Shown in pieces: positions 8,186 to 16,491 of a stretch of 41,748 nt of DNA. Both the position numbers and the translations under genes were made by a program. The first letter of the stretch is position 1. Every line of letters begins with the position of its first letter. Below the pieces are notes generated by a model. That model had not been told where the DNA came from, searched no databases, and saw nothing but the letters and a program-made list of their open reading frames with translations. Source of the DNA: CAMAUF01 sp046152925 (lineage in GTDB: Bacteria > Chloroflexota > Dehalococcoidia > Tepidiformales > Tepidiformaceae); the NCBI GenBank assembly GCA_046152925.1, contig JBJXFX010000041.1:1-41748 (forward strand), given 5' to 3'.

Positions 8186-8683
8186 ATGAGCCATTACGAA
8201 TCAAGCCAAGAAGAGCTGACCGAGAAGGTCATCTATATCAATCGCGTGGCCAAGGTGGTCAAGGGCGGACGCCGGTTCAGCTTCAGCGCACTGGTGGTCG
8301 TTGGCGATGGCCACGGCTCCGTGGGCGTTGGGCTCGGGAAGGCGAACGAAGTCCCGGAGGCGATCCGCAAGGGCGCCGCACTCGCCCGGAAGCGGATGAT
8401 CCGCGTCTCGATGGCGGGGGGCACGCTCGCTCACCCGACGATTGCGCAGTTCAAATCGGCCCGCGTGATGCTCAAGCCGGCCAGTCACGGCACCGGCGTG
8501 ATCGCCGGTGGCGCGGTCCGCTCGATCATGGAGGCCGCAGGGGTTACCGACGTGCTCGCCAAGTCGCTCGGCAGCCGGAACCCGATCAACGTCGCCAAGG
8601 CGACGATCGAAGGTCTCGGCAGCCTTCGCGACCCGAGGGGCGCGCGCGAGCGGCGGCTGGCGCTGGCGCAGGGGGCGAGCTAA
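8186..8683 (+). CDS. rpsE: 30S ribosomal protein S5
   Basis: S5 helps keep translational fidelity and lines the mRNA entry. The 165-aa product shows the double-stranded-RNA-binding-like N-terminal domain (IYINRVAKVVKGGRRFSFSA) and the conserved GGAVRSIMEAAGVTDVLAKS, followed by GSRNPINVAKATIEGL. Length is normal; the N-terminus is short and polar. Confidence 0.98.
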   Translation: MSHYESSQEELTEKVIYINRVAKVVKGGRRFSFSALVVVGDGHGSVGVGLGKANEVPEAIRKGAALARKRMIRVSMAGGTLAHPTIAQFKSARVMLKPASHGTGVIAGGAVRSIMEAAGVTDVLAKSLGSRNPINVAKATIEGLGSLRDPRGARERRLALAQGAS

Positions 8684-8685
8684 CC

Positions 8686-8874
8686 ATGGCCAACGTCGTC
8701 ATCACCTATCGCAAGAGCGCGATCGGGTACAAGCAGGACCAGAAAGACACCATCAAGAAGCTCGGCTTTCGCCGGCTTGGTCAGAGCATCACCAAACAGG
8801 ACACGCCGGACCTTCGTGGGATGCTCTTCAAGGTCGTCCACTTGGTCGATGTGCGTGAGGAGGCGAGCGAATGA
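8686..8874 (+). CDS. rpmD: 50S ribosomal protein L30
   Basis: L30 is a small peripheral 50S protein. The 62-aa product has the family pattern: ITYRKSAIGYKQDQKDTIKK, then LGFRRLGQSI and a C-terminal LFKVVHLVDVRE. It starts 2 nt after rpsE and overlaps rplO by 4 nt (ATGA). Confidence 0.97.
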   Translation: MANVVITYRKSAIGYKQDQKDTIKKLGFRRLGQSITKQDTPDLRGMLFKVVHLVDVREEASE

Positions 8875-9344
8875 GCTTCACTGCTGACAACCTCCAGCCG
8901 AGTCCGGGGGCCACGCACGCCAAGAAGCGTGTCGGGCGTGGGAACGGCAGCGGCCACGGCACCTATGCCACCCGCGGCCTGAAGGGCCAGAAGTCCCGGA
9001 GCGGCAAGAAGCTGCCCTACGACAACTTCGAAGGCGGCCAGTTCCCGTATGCGCGGAAGTTCCATACCCTGCGCGGCTTCAACAACAAGTGGCGCGTGCC
9101 GTATCAGGCAGTCAATGTCGAGGCGCTGGACCGTTTCGACGATGGCACGGTGGTGACGCCGGAGCTGCTCAAGGCTGTTGGCCTGCTGCGCCACCTGCGG
9201 GAACCGGTAAAGCTCCTTGCTGATGGCGAGCTCAGTAAGCGCCTTGACGTGCGCGTCCATGCCTATAGCCAGGCCGCAGCCGCTAAGATTACAGCGGCCG
9301 GCGGCACCGTCTCTCAGCTCGCTGAGCCGGCGGCGGAGGACTAG
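8871..9344 (+). CDS. rplO: 50S ribosomal protein L15
   Basis: L15 is a late-assembly 50S protein with a long glycine-rich basic arm. The 157-aa product contains KKRVGRGNGSGHGTYATRGL, KGQKSRSG and FEGGQFPYARKFHTLRGF, all typical. The C-terminus TAAGGTVSQLAEPAAED is short and Ala-rich. Overlaps rpmD by ATGA; secY starts 2 nt after the stop. Confidence 0.97.
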   Translation: MSFTADNLQPSPGATHAKKRVGRGNGSGHGTYATRGLKGQKSRSGKKLPYDNFEGGQFPYARKFHTLRGFNNKWRVPYQAVNVEALDRFDDGTVVTPELLKAVGLLRHLREPVKLLADGELSKRLDVRVHAYSQAAAAKITAAGGTVSQLAEPAAED

Positions 9345-9346
9345 GC

Positions 9347-10684
9347 ATGACACAACAGGTGGCGGAACGCCCACGGCTTCTTCAAGCGATGATCGATGCA
9401 TTCCGGCAGCCAGATGTGCGCCGGAAGCTCGTCTTCACGCTCGCCATGCTCGTGATCTTTCGTTTCGTCGCCCATGTGCCAATCCCGAACGTCAACCGCG
9501 ACGCGTTGGAGCAGGCGTTCGAGAACAACACGCTGCTCGACTTCCTGAGCATCTTCTCGGGTGGGGCTTTGCAAAACCTGAGCGTCGCAGCGCTCGGCGT
9601 GTACCCATACATCACCGCCTCGATCATCATGAACATCCTCACGCCGTTGCTGCCCTCGCTACGCGCCGCGCAGGAAGAGGGCGAGGCTGGACGGCGCCGG
9701 ATCCAGAACATCACGCATTGGATCGCGGTCCCGTTGGCGATGGTCCAGGGGTACGGGCAGCTGATTTTCATCAACTCCCAGGGCGGGGCCAGCGTCATCG
9801 ATGACTTTGGCATCGCCAACCACCCGCTTGGCACGCTCGCGACGTTGATGACCCTTGCGGCCGGCACGATGTTCCTGGTCTGGCTCGGCGAACTGATCAC
9901 CGACCACGGCATCGGCAACGGTGTCTCGATCATCATCTTCGGTGGCATCGTCGCCAGCCTCCCGGGCCAGATACCGAACCTCACGACTGAGTCGGTCATC
10001 GGCTTGGTCGCGATCGTGGCGTTCGCGTTCGCCCTGATCTACCTGGTCGTCTTCTTCCAGGAGGCGCAGCGCCGGGTGCCGGTGCAGTACGCGCGGTCGT
10101 CGTTCAGGGGCGGGCGCATGTACCGCCAACAAGGGACGAGCCATATCCCCTTGCGAGTGAACATGGCGGGCATGATCCCGTTGATCTTTGCGTTCTCGAT
10201 CATGATCCTCCCGCCGATCATCGCGTCGTATTTCACGGATGCCGGGCCTGCCTGGATCGAGTCGACGGCGGACTGGTTCGTGAACCAATTCCAGGGGGGA
10301 CGCGGAGGGAGCGGGACGGGCTGGTATTGGCTCATCCTCTTCGTCCTGGTCATCGTCTTCACGTTCTTCTACACGATGGTTCAGTACCAGCAGCAGCAAA
10401 TAGCGAAGTCGCTGCAGCGTCAGGGCGCCTTCATCCCGGGCATTCGGCCCGGCCCGCCGACGGAGGCCTACCTGATGCGCGTGGTCACGCGGATCACCTG
10501 GGGTGGTGCGCTCTTCCTCGGCTTCGTCGCGGTCTTGCCGTTCTTCATCGGGCTGGTGAGCGATGTCCGCGCGCTCACGATTTCGGCCACTGGCTTCCTC
10601 ATCGTCGTCGCGGTCGTCCTCGACACGATGAAGCAGCTTGAGGCGCAGCTCCTCATGCGAAACTACGAAGGGTTCATCCGCTAA
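9347..10684 (+). CDS. secY: Protein translocase subunit SecY
   Basis: SecY is the channel subunit of the SecYEG translocase in the cytoplasmic membrane. The 445-aa product has the family N-terminus (DVRRKLVFTLAMLVIFRFVA), the conserved GGALQNLSVAALGVYPYITA, the IQNITHWIAVPLAMVQGYGQ segment and a C-terminal region with QRQGAFIPGIRPGPPTEAYL. Ten membrane segments are expected for the family and strongly hydrophobic stretches are visible throughout. It lies between rplO and adk, as in most bacteria. The adk start codon follows the stop directly. Confidence 0.98.
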   Translation: MTQQVAERPRLLQAMIDAFRQPDVRRKLVFTLAMLVIFRFVAHVPIPNVNRDALEQAFENNTLLDFLSIFSGGALQNLSVAALGVYPYITASIIMNILTPLLPSLRAAQEEGEAGRRRIQNITHWIAVPLAMVQGYGQLIFINSQGGASVIDDFGIANHPLGTLATLMTLAAGTMFLVWLGELITDHGIGNGVSIIIFGGIVASLPGQIPNLTTESVIGLVAIVAFAFALIYLVVFFQEAQRRVPVQYARSSFRGGRMYRQQGTSHIPLRVNMAGMIPLIFAFSIMILPPIIASYFTDAGPAWIESTADWFVNQFQGGRGGSGTGWYWLILFVLVIVFTFFYTMVQYQQQQIAKSLQRQGAFIPGIRPGPPTEAYLMRVVTRITWGGALFLGFVAVLPFFIGLVSDVRALTISATGFLIVVAVVLDTMKQLEAQLLMRNYEGFIR

Positions 10685-11341
10685 GTGTTCATCGTACTTC
10701 TTGGCCCCCCTGGCGCCGGCAAGGGCACGCAAGCGCAGCGCATCGCTGCGGCGACCAAGCTGCTGCATATCTCCACGGGGGACATGTTCCGCGAGAACGT
10801 GCGCAGCGAGACGGACCTCGGCAAGTTGGCCAAGACGTACATGGACCGCGGCGACCTCGTGCCCGACGAGGTCACGATCCAAATGCTGGTCGAGCGCATC
10901 TCGCGGCCGGACGCAGTCAAAGGCGTCATGTTCGATGGCTTCCCGCGCAACGTGGTGCAGGCGACGGCGCTGGACGATGCCTTGCACGCCCGCGGCGACG
11001 CGATTACACACGCGCTCATGATCGCGGTCGCCGACGACGAGCTCGTCGGCCGTCTCGGTGGCCGATGGATCTGCCGCTCCTGCGGCAAGCTCTTTCACGA
11101 ACGCAACGACCCACCGAAGCGGGCCGGGATCTGCGATGGGTGTGGCGGCGAGCTCTATCAGCGTGACGACGACAAGCCTGCGGTCGTGCGGACCAGGCTG
11201 GAAAAGCAGAAGCCAGCGGTCGACCTCATTGAGCACTACCGGAAGGCCGGCGTGCTCCACGAGATCGACGGCCAGCGCTCGCTCGACGCCGTCACAGCGG
11301 ACCTCCTCGGGGCCTTGAGCCTGGAGGCCGCAGCCTCATGA
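10685..11341 (+). CDS. adk: Adenylate kinase, zinc-LID type, GTG start
   Basis: Adenylate kinase interconverts ATP + AMP and 2 ADP in the cytoplasm. The 218-aa long-form protein has a P-loop (GPPGAGKGT, residues 7-15), the AMP-site segment GVMFDGFPRN and a LID domain with Cys130, Cys133, Cys150 and Cys153, a complete zinc tetrad as in Gram-positive and thermophile enzymes. The GTG follows the secY TAA without a gap, and the end overlaps map by ATGA. The secY-adk-map order is common in bacteria. Confidence 0.97.
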   Translation: MFIVLLGPPGAGKGTQAQRIAAATKLLHISTGDMFRENVRSETDLGKLAKTYMDRGDLVPDEVTIQMLVERISRPDAVKGVMFDGFPRNVVQATALDDALHARGDAITHALMIAVADDELVGRLGGRWICRSCGKLFHERNDPPKRAGICDGCGGELYQRDDDKPAVVRTRLEKQKPAVDLIEHYRKAGVLHEIDGQRSLDAVTADLLGALSLEAAAS

Positions 11342-12111
11342 CCGTCGTGCTCAAGACTGAAGCAGAGCTTCGCACGATGCGCGAAGCGGGCCAGATCGTC
11401 GGCCAAACGCTAGACAAGATCCGGGCGATGGTGCGGCCCGGCCTGAACTTGCTAGAAGTCGAGCGGCTCGTCCACGATGAGTTCAAGCGGCGTGGGGCGA
11501 AGGAGACCTTCCGGAACTACACGCCGCACGAGCGATACCGGCCGTTCCCCTCGAACGTCTGCATCAGCGTCAACAACCAGCTCGTCCATGGGATCCCGAA
11601 AGCGCGGCAGCTCCAGGAGGGGGACATCGTCACCTTCGACTTGGGCGCCACCTACAAGGGCTTCGTGGGCGATTCGGCAATCACGGTCGGTGTTGGCGCG
11701 ATTAGCGCGGAAGCGCAAGCGTTGATTCATCTCACCGAGGCGTCGCTTGCGGCTGGGATCAAGGCAGCGTCGCGGGGGAAGTACCTCAACGACATCTGCG
11801 GCGCAATCGAGGACGTGATTAAAGCGCCCGGGGGCTACGGCATCGTGAAGGGCTACGGCGGTCACGGTGTCGGCCGGGCGATGCATGAGGACCCGCACGT
11901 GCAGAACTTCCGGATGCGCGTGAAGGGGCCGCCACTGAAGACGGGGTTGGTCATCGCGCTGGAGCCGATGGTCACCATCGGCCCTCCTGATGTGATGGAG
12001 GAGTCCGACGGCTGGACTGTAAGCACAAAGAGCGGTAACTTATGCTGTCATTTCGAGCATACCATAGCTATCCGCGAGGGTTGTGAGGCGGAGATCCTCA
12101 CGCTCCCGTAG
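11338..12111 (+). CDS. map: Methionine aminopeptidase, type I
   Basis: Removes the initiator methionine from nascent proteins. The 257-aa pita-bread enzyme has all five expected metal ligands: Asp101, Asp112, His176 (GGHGVGRAMHEDP), Glu209 (ALEPMVTIG) and Glu240 (CHFEHTIAI). There is no N-terminal SH3-binding or zinc extension, so it is the short type Ia. The ATG overlaps the adk stop. It precedes infA by 21 nt, the common spc-operon arrangement. Confidence 0.97.
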   Translation: MTVVLKTEAELRTMREAGQIVGQTLDKIRAMVRPGLNLLEVERLVHDEFKRRGAKETFRNYTPHERYRPFPSNVCISVNNQLVHGIPKARQLQEGDIVTFDLGATYKGFVGDSAITVGVGAISAEAQALIHLTEASLAAGIKAASRGKYLNDICGAIEDVIKAPGGYGIVKGYGGHGVGRAMHEDPHVQNFRMRVKGPPLKTGLVIALEPMVTIGPPDVMEESDGWTVSTKSGNLCCHFEHTIAIREGCEAEILTLP

Positions 12112-12132
12112 GCATTTCACGAAAGAGGGTGT

Positions 12133-12351
12133 ATGGCCAAGAAGGATGCGATCGAAGTCGAAGGGGTCGTGACGGAGCCTCTGCCGAACGCCATGTTCAA
12201 GGTCGAGCTGGCCAACGGGCATGAGGTCCTGGCCCACGTCAGTGGGAAGATCCGGATGAACTTCATCAAAATCCTTCCGGGAGACCGGGTGCTGGTGGAG
12301 CTTTCGCCCTACGACTTGTCGCGGGGGCGCATCACCTACCGGTTCAAGTAG
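12133..12351 (+). CDS. infA: Translation initiation factor IF-1
   Basis: IF-1 blocks the A site during initiation and helps IF-2 and IF-3. The 72-aa OB-fold product starts MAKKDAIEVEGVVTEPLPNA and contains FKVELANGHEVLAHVSGKIR and LSPYDLSRGRITYRFK, nearly invariant family segments. An AGAGGG lies 8 nt before the ATG. It sits between map and rpmJ as in many bacteria. Confidence 0.98.
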   Translation: MAKKDAIEVEGVVTEPLPNAMFKVELANGHEVLAHVSGKIRMNFIKILPGDRVLVELSPYDLSRGRITYRFK

Positions 12352-12377
12352 GCCAACACGGGAGACAGGAGCAGGCG

Positions 12378-12491
12378 ATGAAGGTTCGTGCCTCGGTGAA
12401 GCCACGATGTGACAAGTGCAAGGTCATCCGCCGTCACGGGCGGGTGATGGTGATCTGTGACAACCCAAAACATAAGCAGCGGCAGGGCTAA
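12378..12491 (+). CDS. rpmJ: 50S ribosomal protein L36, zinc-binding
   Basis: A 37-aa gene starting MKVRASVKPRCDKCKVIRRH. Cys11, Cys14, Cys27 and His32 give the complete CCCH zinc ribbon, so this is the zinc-binding (C+) form. L36 is the smallest 50S protein and stabilises 23S rRNA near L16. A GGAGACAGGAGC stretch precedes the ATG, and rpsM starts 2 nt after the TAA. The infA-rpmJ-rpsM order is conserved in bacteria. Confidence 0.97.
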   Translation: MKVRASVKPRCDKCKVIRRHGRVMVICDNPKHKQRQG

Positions 12492-12493
12492 CC

Positions 12494-12874
12494 ATGGCTC
12501 GTATCTCAGGTGTCGACCTTCCCAACGATAAGCGCGCGGAGATTGCGCTCACGTACGTCTTCGGCATTGGGCCCACGCGGTCCAAGGCCATCCTCGAGGG
12601 CACCGGCGTCAACGCGGACACGCGGGCGAAGGACCTCACGGACGACGAACTGATCAAGATCCGCGACTTCATCGACAAGCATTACATCGTTGAGGGCGAC
12701 CTCCGCCGCGAAGTGCGGCAGAACATCGCGCGACTCATCGAAATCAACTGCTATCGCGGTCAGCGCCATCGCCGGAACCTCCCGGTCCATGGCCAACGAA
12801 CGCGGACCAACGCACGGCAAAAGCGTGGCGCACGCAAGACCGTGGCCGGCAAGAAGCGCGCCGGAAAGAAGTAG
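12494..12874 (+). CDS. rpsM: 30S ribosomal protein S13
   Basis: S13 binds S19 in the 30S head and contacts the P-site tRNA through its basic tail. The 126-aa product starts MARISGVDLPNDKRAEIALT, has the helix-two-turn-helix YVFGIGPTRSKAILEGTGVN and the conserved LIEINCYRGQRHRRNLPVHG followed by QRTRTNARQKRG. Normal length with a lysine-rich end. Confidence 0.98.
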   Translation: MARISGVDLPNDKRAEIALTYVFGIGPTRSKAILEGTGVNADTRAKDLTDDELIKIRDFIDKHYIVEGDLRREVRQNIARLIEINCYRGQRHRRNLPVHGQRTRTNARQKRGARKTVAGKKRAGKK

Positions 12875-12889
12875 GAGGGAGCCCACGGT

Positions 12890-13315
12890 ATGGCCGATGC
12901 GAAGCAACAGCGAAACTCCACCGCACGGGCAGCGGCTGTGCGACGTCAGAAGCGTCGTGAGCGAAAGTCCGTGCCGCGCGGGCGCGCCTACATCAAGAGC
13001 ACGTTCAACAACACGCTCGTTACCCTCACCGACCCGAATGGCAACGTCATCTCGTTCGCGAGTGCCGGCCAGTCGGGCTTCAAGGGCTCCCGCAAGGGGA
13101 CGCCGTTCGCGGCGCAGCTCGCGGGTGAGAACGCTGCCCGCCGCGCGATGGACAACGGCATGCAGTTTGTGGAGGTCTACGTGAAGGGTGCTGGGGCTGG
13201 CCGCGAGGCCGCAATCCGCTCCCTGCAGGCCACCGGCCTGACCGTGACCGCCATCCGCGACGTCACCCCCATCCCTCACAATGGTTGCCGCCCGCCAAAG
13301 CGGCGCCGCGTTTAG
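12890..13315 (+). CDS. rpsK: 30S ribosomal protein S11
   Basis: S11 lies on the 30S platform near the Shine-Dalgarno helix. The 141-aa product contains the family core YIKSTFNNTLVTLTDPNGNV, SAGQSGFKGSRKGTPFAAQL and the end TPIPHNGCRPPKRRRV. The N-terminal 30 residues are a basic extension. It follows rpsM by 15 nt and precedes rpsD by 15 nt. Confidence 0.98.
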   Translation: MADAKQQRNSTARAAAVRRQKRRERKSVPRGRAYIKSTFNNTLVTLTDPNGNVISFASAGQSGFKGSRKGTPFAAQLAGENAARRAMDNGMQFVEVYVKGAGAGREAAIRSLQATGLTVTAIRDVTPIPHNGCRPPKRRRV

Positions 13316-13330
13316 GAGTCTCTCGCTTCT

Positions 13331-13960
13331 ATGGCACGATATACAGGACCAGTCTGCCGGCTCTGCCGCCGCCATGGCGAGAAGCTCTTTCTGAAGGGCG
13401 ACCGCTGCTTCACGCCGAAGTGCGCCTTCGAACGGCGGCCCAACCCGCCGGGCCCCCGGCCAACGCGCCGCCGTAAGGTGAGCGACCGCGGCCTCCAGCT
13501 CCGCGAGAAGCAGCGCGCCCGCGTCACCTACGGCGTCTTGGAGAAGCAGTTCCGCCGCTACTACGAAGAGGCGATCAAGCGCCCCGGCGTCTCGGGCGAA
13601 AACCTCGTCCGGCTGCTCGAAATGCGGATGGACAACATCGTGTTTCGCGCCGGCTTGGCCGATTCGCGGGCCCAGGCCCGCCAGGTCATCCGCCACGGCC
13701 TCGTCGCCGTCAATGGCCGAAAGCTCGATATCCCGTCGGCGCACCTCAAGATCGGCGACGCGATCAGCTTCACTCCGCGTGGCACGCGGAGCGAGTACTT
13801 CAAGATCGTCCAGGAGGGGATCCGCGCGAAGAGCGTGCCCACCTGGATCGCCCTCGACACCGTGGGGATGAGCGCCCGTGTTTCTGCCGAACCAACCGTG
13901 CAGCACGGCGAGACCCACGTCTTCAACGAAAGCGTCATCATCGAGTACTACTCCCGGTAG
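13331..13960 (+). CDS. rpsD: 30S ribosomal protein S4, zinc-binding
   Basis: S4 nucleates 30S assembly and, in E. coli, regulates the alpha operon. The 209-aa product starts MARYTGPVCRLCRRHGEKLF; Cys9, Cys12, Cys26 and Cys31 form the N-terminal zinc site, so this is the C+ form. The S4 RNA-binding domain is visible as RLLEMRMDNIVFRAGLADSR with ARQVIRHGLVAVNGRKLDIP. It lies between rpsK and rpoA, as usual. Confidence 0.97.
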   Translation: MARYTGPVCRLCRRHGEKLFLKGDRCFTPKCAFERRPNPPGPRPTRRRKVSDRGLQLREKQRARVTYGVLEKQFRRYYEEAIKRPGVSGENLVRLLEMRMDNIVFRAGLADSRAQARQVIRHGLVAVNGRKLDIPSAHLKIGDAISFTPRGTRSEYFKIVQEGIRAKSVPTWIALDTVGMSARVSAEPTVQHGETHVFNESVIIEYYSR

Positions 13961-14008
13961 TCGTCCCGCACCCGGCGTCCCTTTGGGTGCACTGGCAAGA
14001 GAGGAAAG

Positions 14009-15184
14009 ATGGATACGATGGAGTTGATCGGGCAGGCGGCCGAGGAAGTTGTCCCCCAGCTAACGGTGGAGGACGAAACCGAGACCTACGCCCGGCTCGT
14101 GGCCGAACCCCTTGAGTCGGGGTACGGCATTACCCTGGGCAACGCGCTCCGGCGCGTCCTTTTGAGCTCCCTTGACGGGGCAGCTATCACGTCCGTGCGC
14201 ATCGACCAGGTGCAGCACGAATTCTCGACGGTCCCCGGCATGCAGGAGGACACGACCGAGTTCTTGATCAATATCAAGGAGATCCGGCTTCGCGCCCTCA
14301 GCAGTCGGCCCGGCACGTTGGCGCTTGATGCCGAAGGCCCTGGCGAAGTGAAGGCCGGCGACATCCAGGTCCCCGCGGACTTCGAAATCGCCAACCCGGA
14401 CCTGCATCTCGCTACGCTCGACTCGGCTTCGGCCCGGTTGAACGTCGAGTTCCATGCCCGCCTCGGAAAGGGCTATGAACCGGCCGGTACGACAGAAGGC
14501 ATGCCGATTGGGGTTATCCCGGTCGATGCCGTCTTCAGCCCGATCCGGAAGGTCAACTACCGCGTCGAAAAGACGCGCGTTGGCCAGTCCACCAACTTCG
14601 ACCGACTGATCCTGGAAGTATGGACCGATGGGACGATGGGCGCTGTCGAGGCGGTTGGCCAGAGCGCCGACATCCTCGCGGAGCAGTTTTCGCTCTTCGG
14701 CTCCATGGGCCGGCCCGATGTGCCCGTCCGGCCCGCGCCGGGTGGGGCCCACCCCAGCGGGCTCATGCTCCCGCCCGACCGCTATAACACGCCGATCGAA
14801 GAGCTTTCGCTCTCCGTGCGGGCGTATAACTGCCTCAAGCGCAGCGGGCTCATGACTGTCGGCCAGGTCCTCGAAAAGTCCGAAGACGAGCTCCTTGGGC
14901 TGCGGAACTTCGGCCGCAAGTCGTATGACGAGCTTCGCGACAAGCTGATTGAGCTTGGCTACGTCGACGGCACGGCGGAGGGGCTCAAGCCCATCATCGA
15001 CACGTCGCGCGGGACGCTCGCCCGCACCGGCGCCAAGCGGCCGCCCGCGGCCGCGCGGTCGTCCTCGATCATCCTGGACGAGGACGATGAAGAAGAGAGC
15101 CTGGGCGCGCTCGGCAAAGCGCTCAAAGAAGCACTGAAGGAGGTCGGCGACGACGATTTGCTCGGCGCCGACGACGAGGACTAG
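14009..15184 (+). CDS. rpoA: RNA polymerase alpha subunit with long acidic tail
   Basis: The alpha dimer is the scaffold for RNA polymerase assembly; its C-terminal domain contacts UP elements and activators. The N-terminal domain shows EPLESGYGITLGNALRRVLL and VPGMQEDTTEFLINIKEIRL. The C-terminal domain lies near residues 265-321 and includes RAYNCLKRSGLMTVGQVLEK and LLGLRNFGRKSYDELRDKL. About 70 residues follow, ending in an acidic run with EDDEEES and GDDDLLGADDED. At 391 aa the protein is clearly longer than the usual 315-340. A 48-nt gap separates it from rpsD. Confidence 0.97.
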   Translation: MDTMELIGQAAEEVVPQLTVEDETETYARLVAEPLESGYGITLGNALRRVLLSSLDGAAITSVRIDQVQHEFSTVPGMQEDTTEFLINIKEIRLRALSSRPGTLALDAEGPGEVKAGDIQVPADFEIANPDLHLATLDSASARLNVEFHARLGKGYEPAGTTEGMPIGVIPVDAVFSPIRKVNYRVEKTRVGQSTNFDRLILEVWTDGTMGAVEAVGQSADILAEQFSLFGSMGRPDVPVRPAPGGAHPSGLMLPPDRYNTPIEELSLSVRAYNCLKRSGLMTVGQVLEKSEDELLGLRNFGRKSYDELRDKLIELGYVDGTAEGLKPIIDTSRGTLARTGAKRPPAAARSSSIILDEDDEEESLGALGKALKEALKEVGDDDLLGADDED

Positions 15185-15189
15185 CAGCG

Positions 15190-15729
15190 ATGCGTCACCG
15201 CGTAGATGGCCGCCACTTTGGCCGCGACACCGCCCACCGGGTTTCCATGTACCGCAACCTCGTCACGGACCTGCTCCGCTACGAGCGGGTCATCACCACG
15301 GAGGCAAAAGCTAAGGAAATCCGGCCCATGACCGAGCGGATCATCACGCTCGGCAAGCGCGGTGACCTCCATGCGCGCCGGCAGGCGCTCCGCTTCGTCT
15401 ACGACCCGAAGGTCGTGAAGAAGGTGTTCGACGAGATCGCCCCGCGCATGCGTGAGCGGCCCGGCGGCTACCTCCGGATCACGGCGATCGAGGCCCGCAA
15501 GGGCGACGGCGCCAAGATGGCCTCGATCGAGTTGGTCGACCTCGCCGCCGCGCCCGCCACCCCGCGCCCACAGCGCGTGACGGCTGCGCCTATCGCCGCC
15601 CCGGTGGCCGTCGCCGCGGCCGCGGCCCCCGTCGCGATCGCCGAGCCGGAGCCCGCTCCAGTCCTGGAAGCGGTCGCCGAAGAGGCAGTCGCCGCGACTG
15701 ATGGCGAGGAGCGAAAGGGCGACGCCTAA
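15190..15729 (+). CDS. rplQ: 50S ribosomal protein L17 with Ala/Pro-rich tail
   Basis: L17 is an exit-tunnel-side 50S protein. The core (residues 1 to about 118) starts MRHRVDGRHFGRDTAHRVSM and contains LLRYERVITTEAKAKEIRPM. It is followed by about 60 residues dominated by Ala, Pro, Val and Glu. The family is normally 115-130 aa; this product is 179 aa. The tail's composition resembles those of S3 and L13 in this cluster. It closes the alpha operon, with truA 3 nt downstream. Confidence 0.96.
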   Translation: MRHRVDGRHFGRDTAHRVSMYRNLVTDLLRYERVITTEAKAKEIRPMTERIITLGKRGDLHARRQALRFVYDPKVVKKVFDEIAPRMRERPGGYLRITAIEARKGDGAKMASIELVDLAAAPATPRPQRVTAAPIAAPVAVAAAAAPVAIAEPEPAPVLEAVAEEAVAATDGEERKGDA

Positions 15730-15732
15730 TCC

Positions 15733-16491
15733 ATGCCCACGGTCCGCTTCGCAGCGACCGTGAGCTACGACGGGACGGACTTTTCCGGGTCGCAGCGGCA
15801 GCCGAACGGCCGCACCGTCCAGGAAGTCCTCGAAGCCTCCGCGGCGGCGCTCTTCGGGACGCCAACGCGGGTCGACCTCGCCGGAAGGACCGATGCGGGG
15901 GTCCACGCCAAGGGCCAGGTGGCGGCCCTCAGCGCCGAAACAGCGCTGGAACCCACCACGGTGGGCCGGGCCCTCAATGCCCGGTTGCCGGCGGACGTAG
16001 CGGTCCGCGATGTGCGCATCGTTCCGGAAGGGTTCGACCCCCGGCGATGGGCGCGCTCTCGCTGGTATCGCTACACGATTTGGGACGACTCCGTGCGGGC
16101 GCCGCTCCTTCGGCGCAGCGCCTGGCACGTGGGAAGTAGGCTCAAAGTCGCGGCGATGGACGCAGCGGCCCAGAGCCTGGTGGGGAGGCACGATTTTCAG
16201 TCGTGCACCACGCCGCTGGAGCCCGGAAAGACTTCGGTCCGGACGGTCTCCCGGGCAGGCTGGCATCGCGAAGGCGATACCGTCCTGTTCGATATCGAAG
16301 CGGATGCGTTCCTGCAGCAGATGGTCCGCCGCATCGTCGGCGGACTCGTCCAAGTGGGGCGCGGCGCGCTCACCGTCGAAGGCTTTGGGCGGCTCTTGGG
16401 CCGTCAGGAAGCCGGGGCGGTTGGACCAACAGCACCGCCGCACGGGCTCTGCCTGGAGCGGGTCGAATACCACGAGGGATACGTGCGATGA
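15733..16491 (+). CDS. truA: tRNA pseudouridine synthase A
   Basis: TruA makes pseudouridine at positions 38-40 of tRNA anticodon arms. The 252-aa product has the diagnostic GRTDAGVHAKGQVAAL with catalytic Asp54, an N-terminal VSYDGTDFSGSQRQPNGRTV, and a C-terminal EADAFLQQMVRRIVGGLVQV. It sits between rplQ and rplM, the order also seen in Firmicutes and Actinobacteria, and its stop overlaps the rplM ATG (ATGA). Confidence 0.97.
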   Translation: MPTVRFAATVSYDGTDFSGSQRQPNGRTVQEVLEASAAALFGTPTRVDLAGRTDAGVHAKGQVAALSAETALEPTTVGRALNARLPADVAVRDVRIVPEGFDPRRWARSRWYRYTIWDDSVRAPLLRRSAWHVGSRLKVAAMDAAAQSLVGRHDFQSCTTPLEPGKTSVRTVSRAGWHREGDTVLFDIEADAFLQQMVRRIVGGLVQVGRGALTVEGFGRLLGRQEAGAVGPTAPPHGLCLERVEYHEGYVR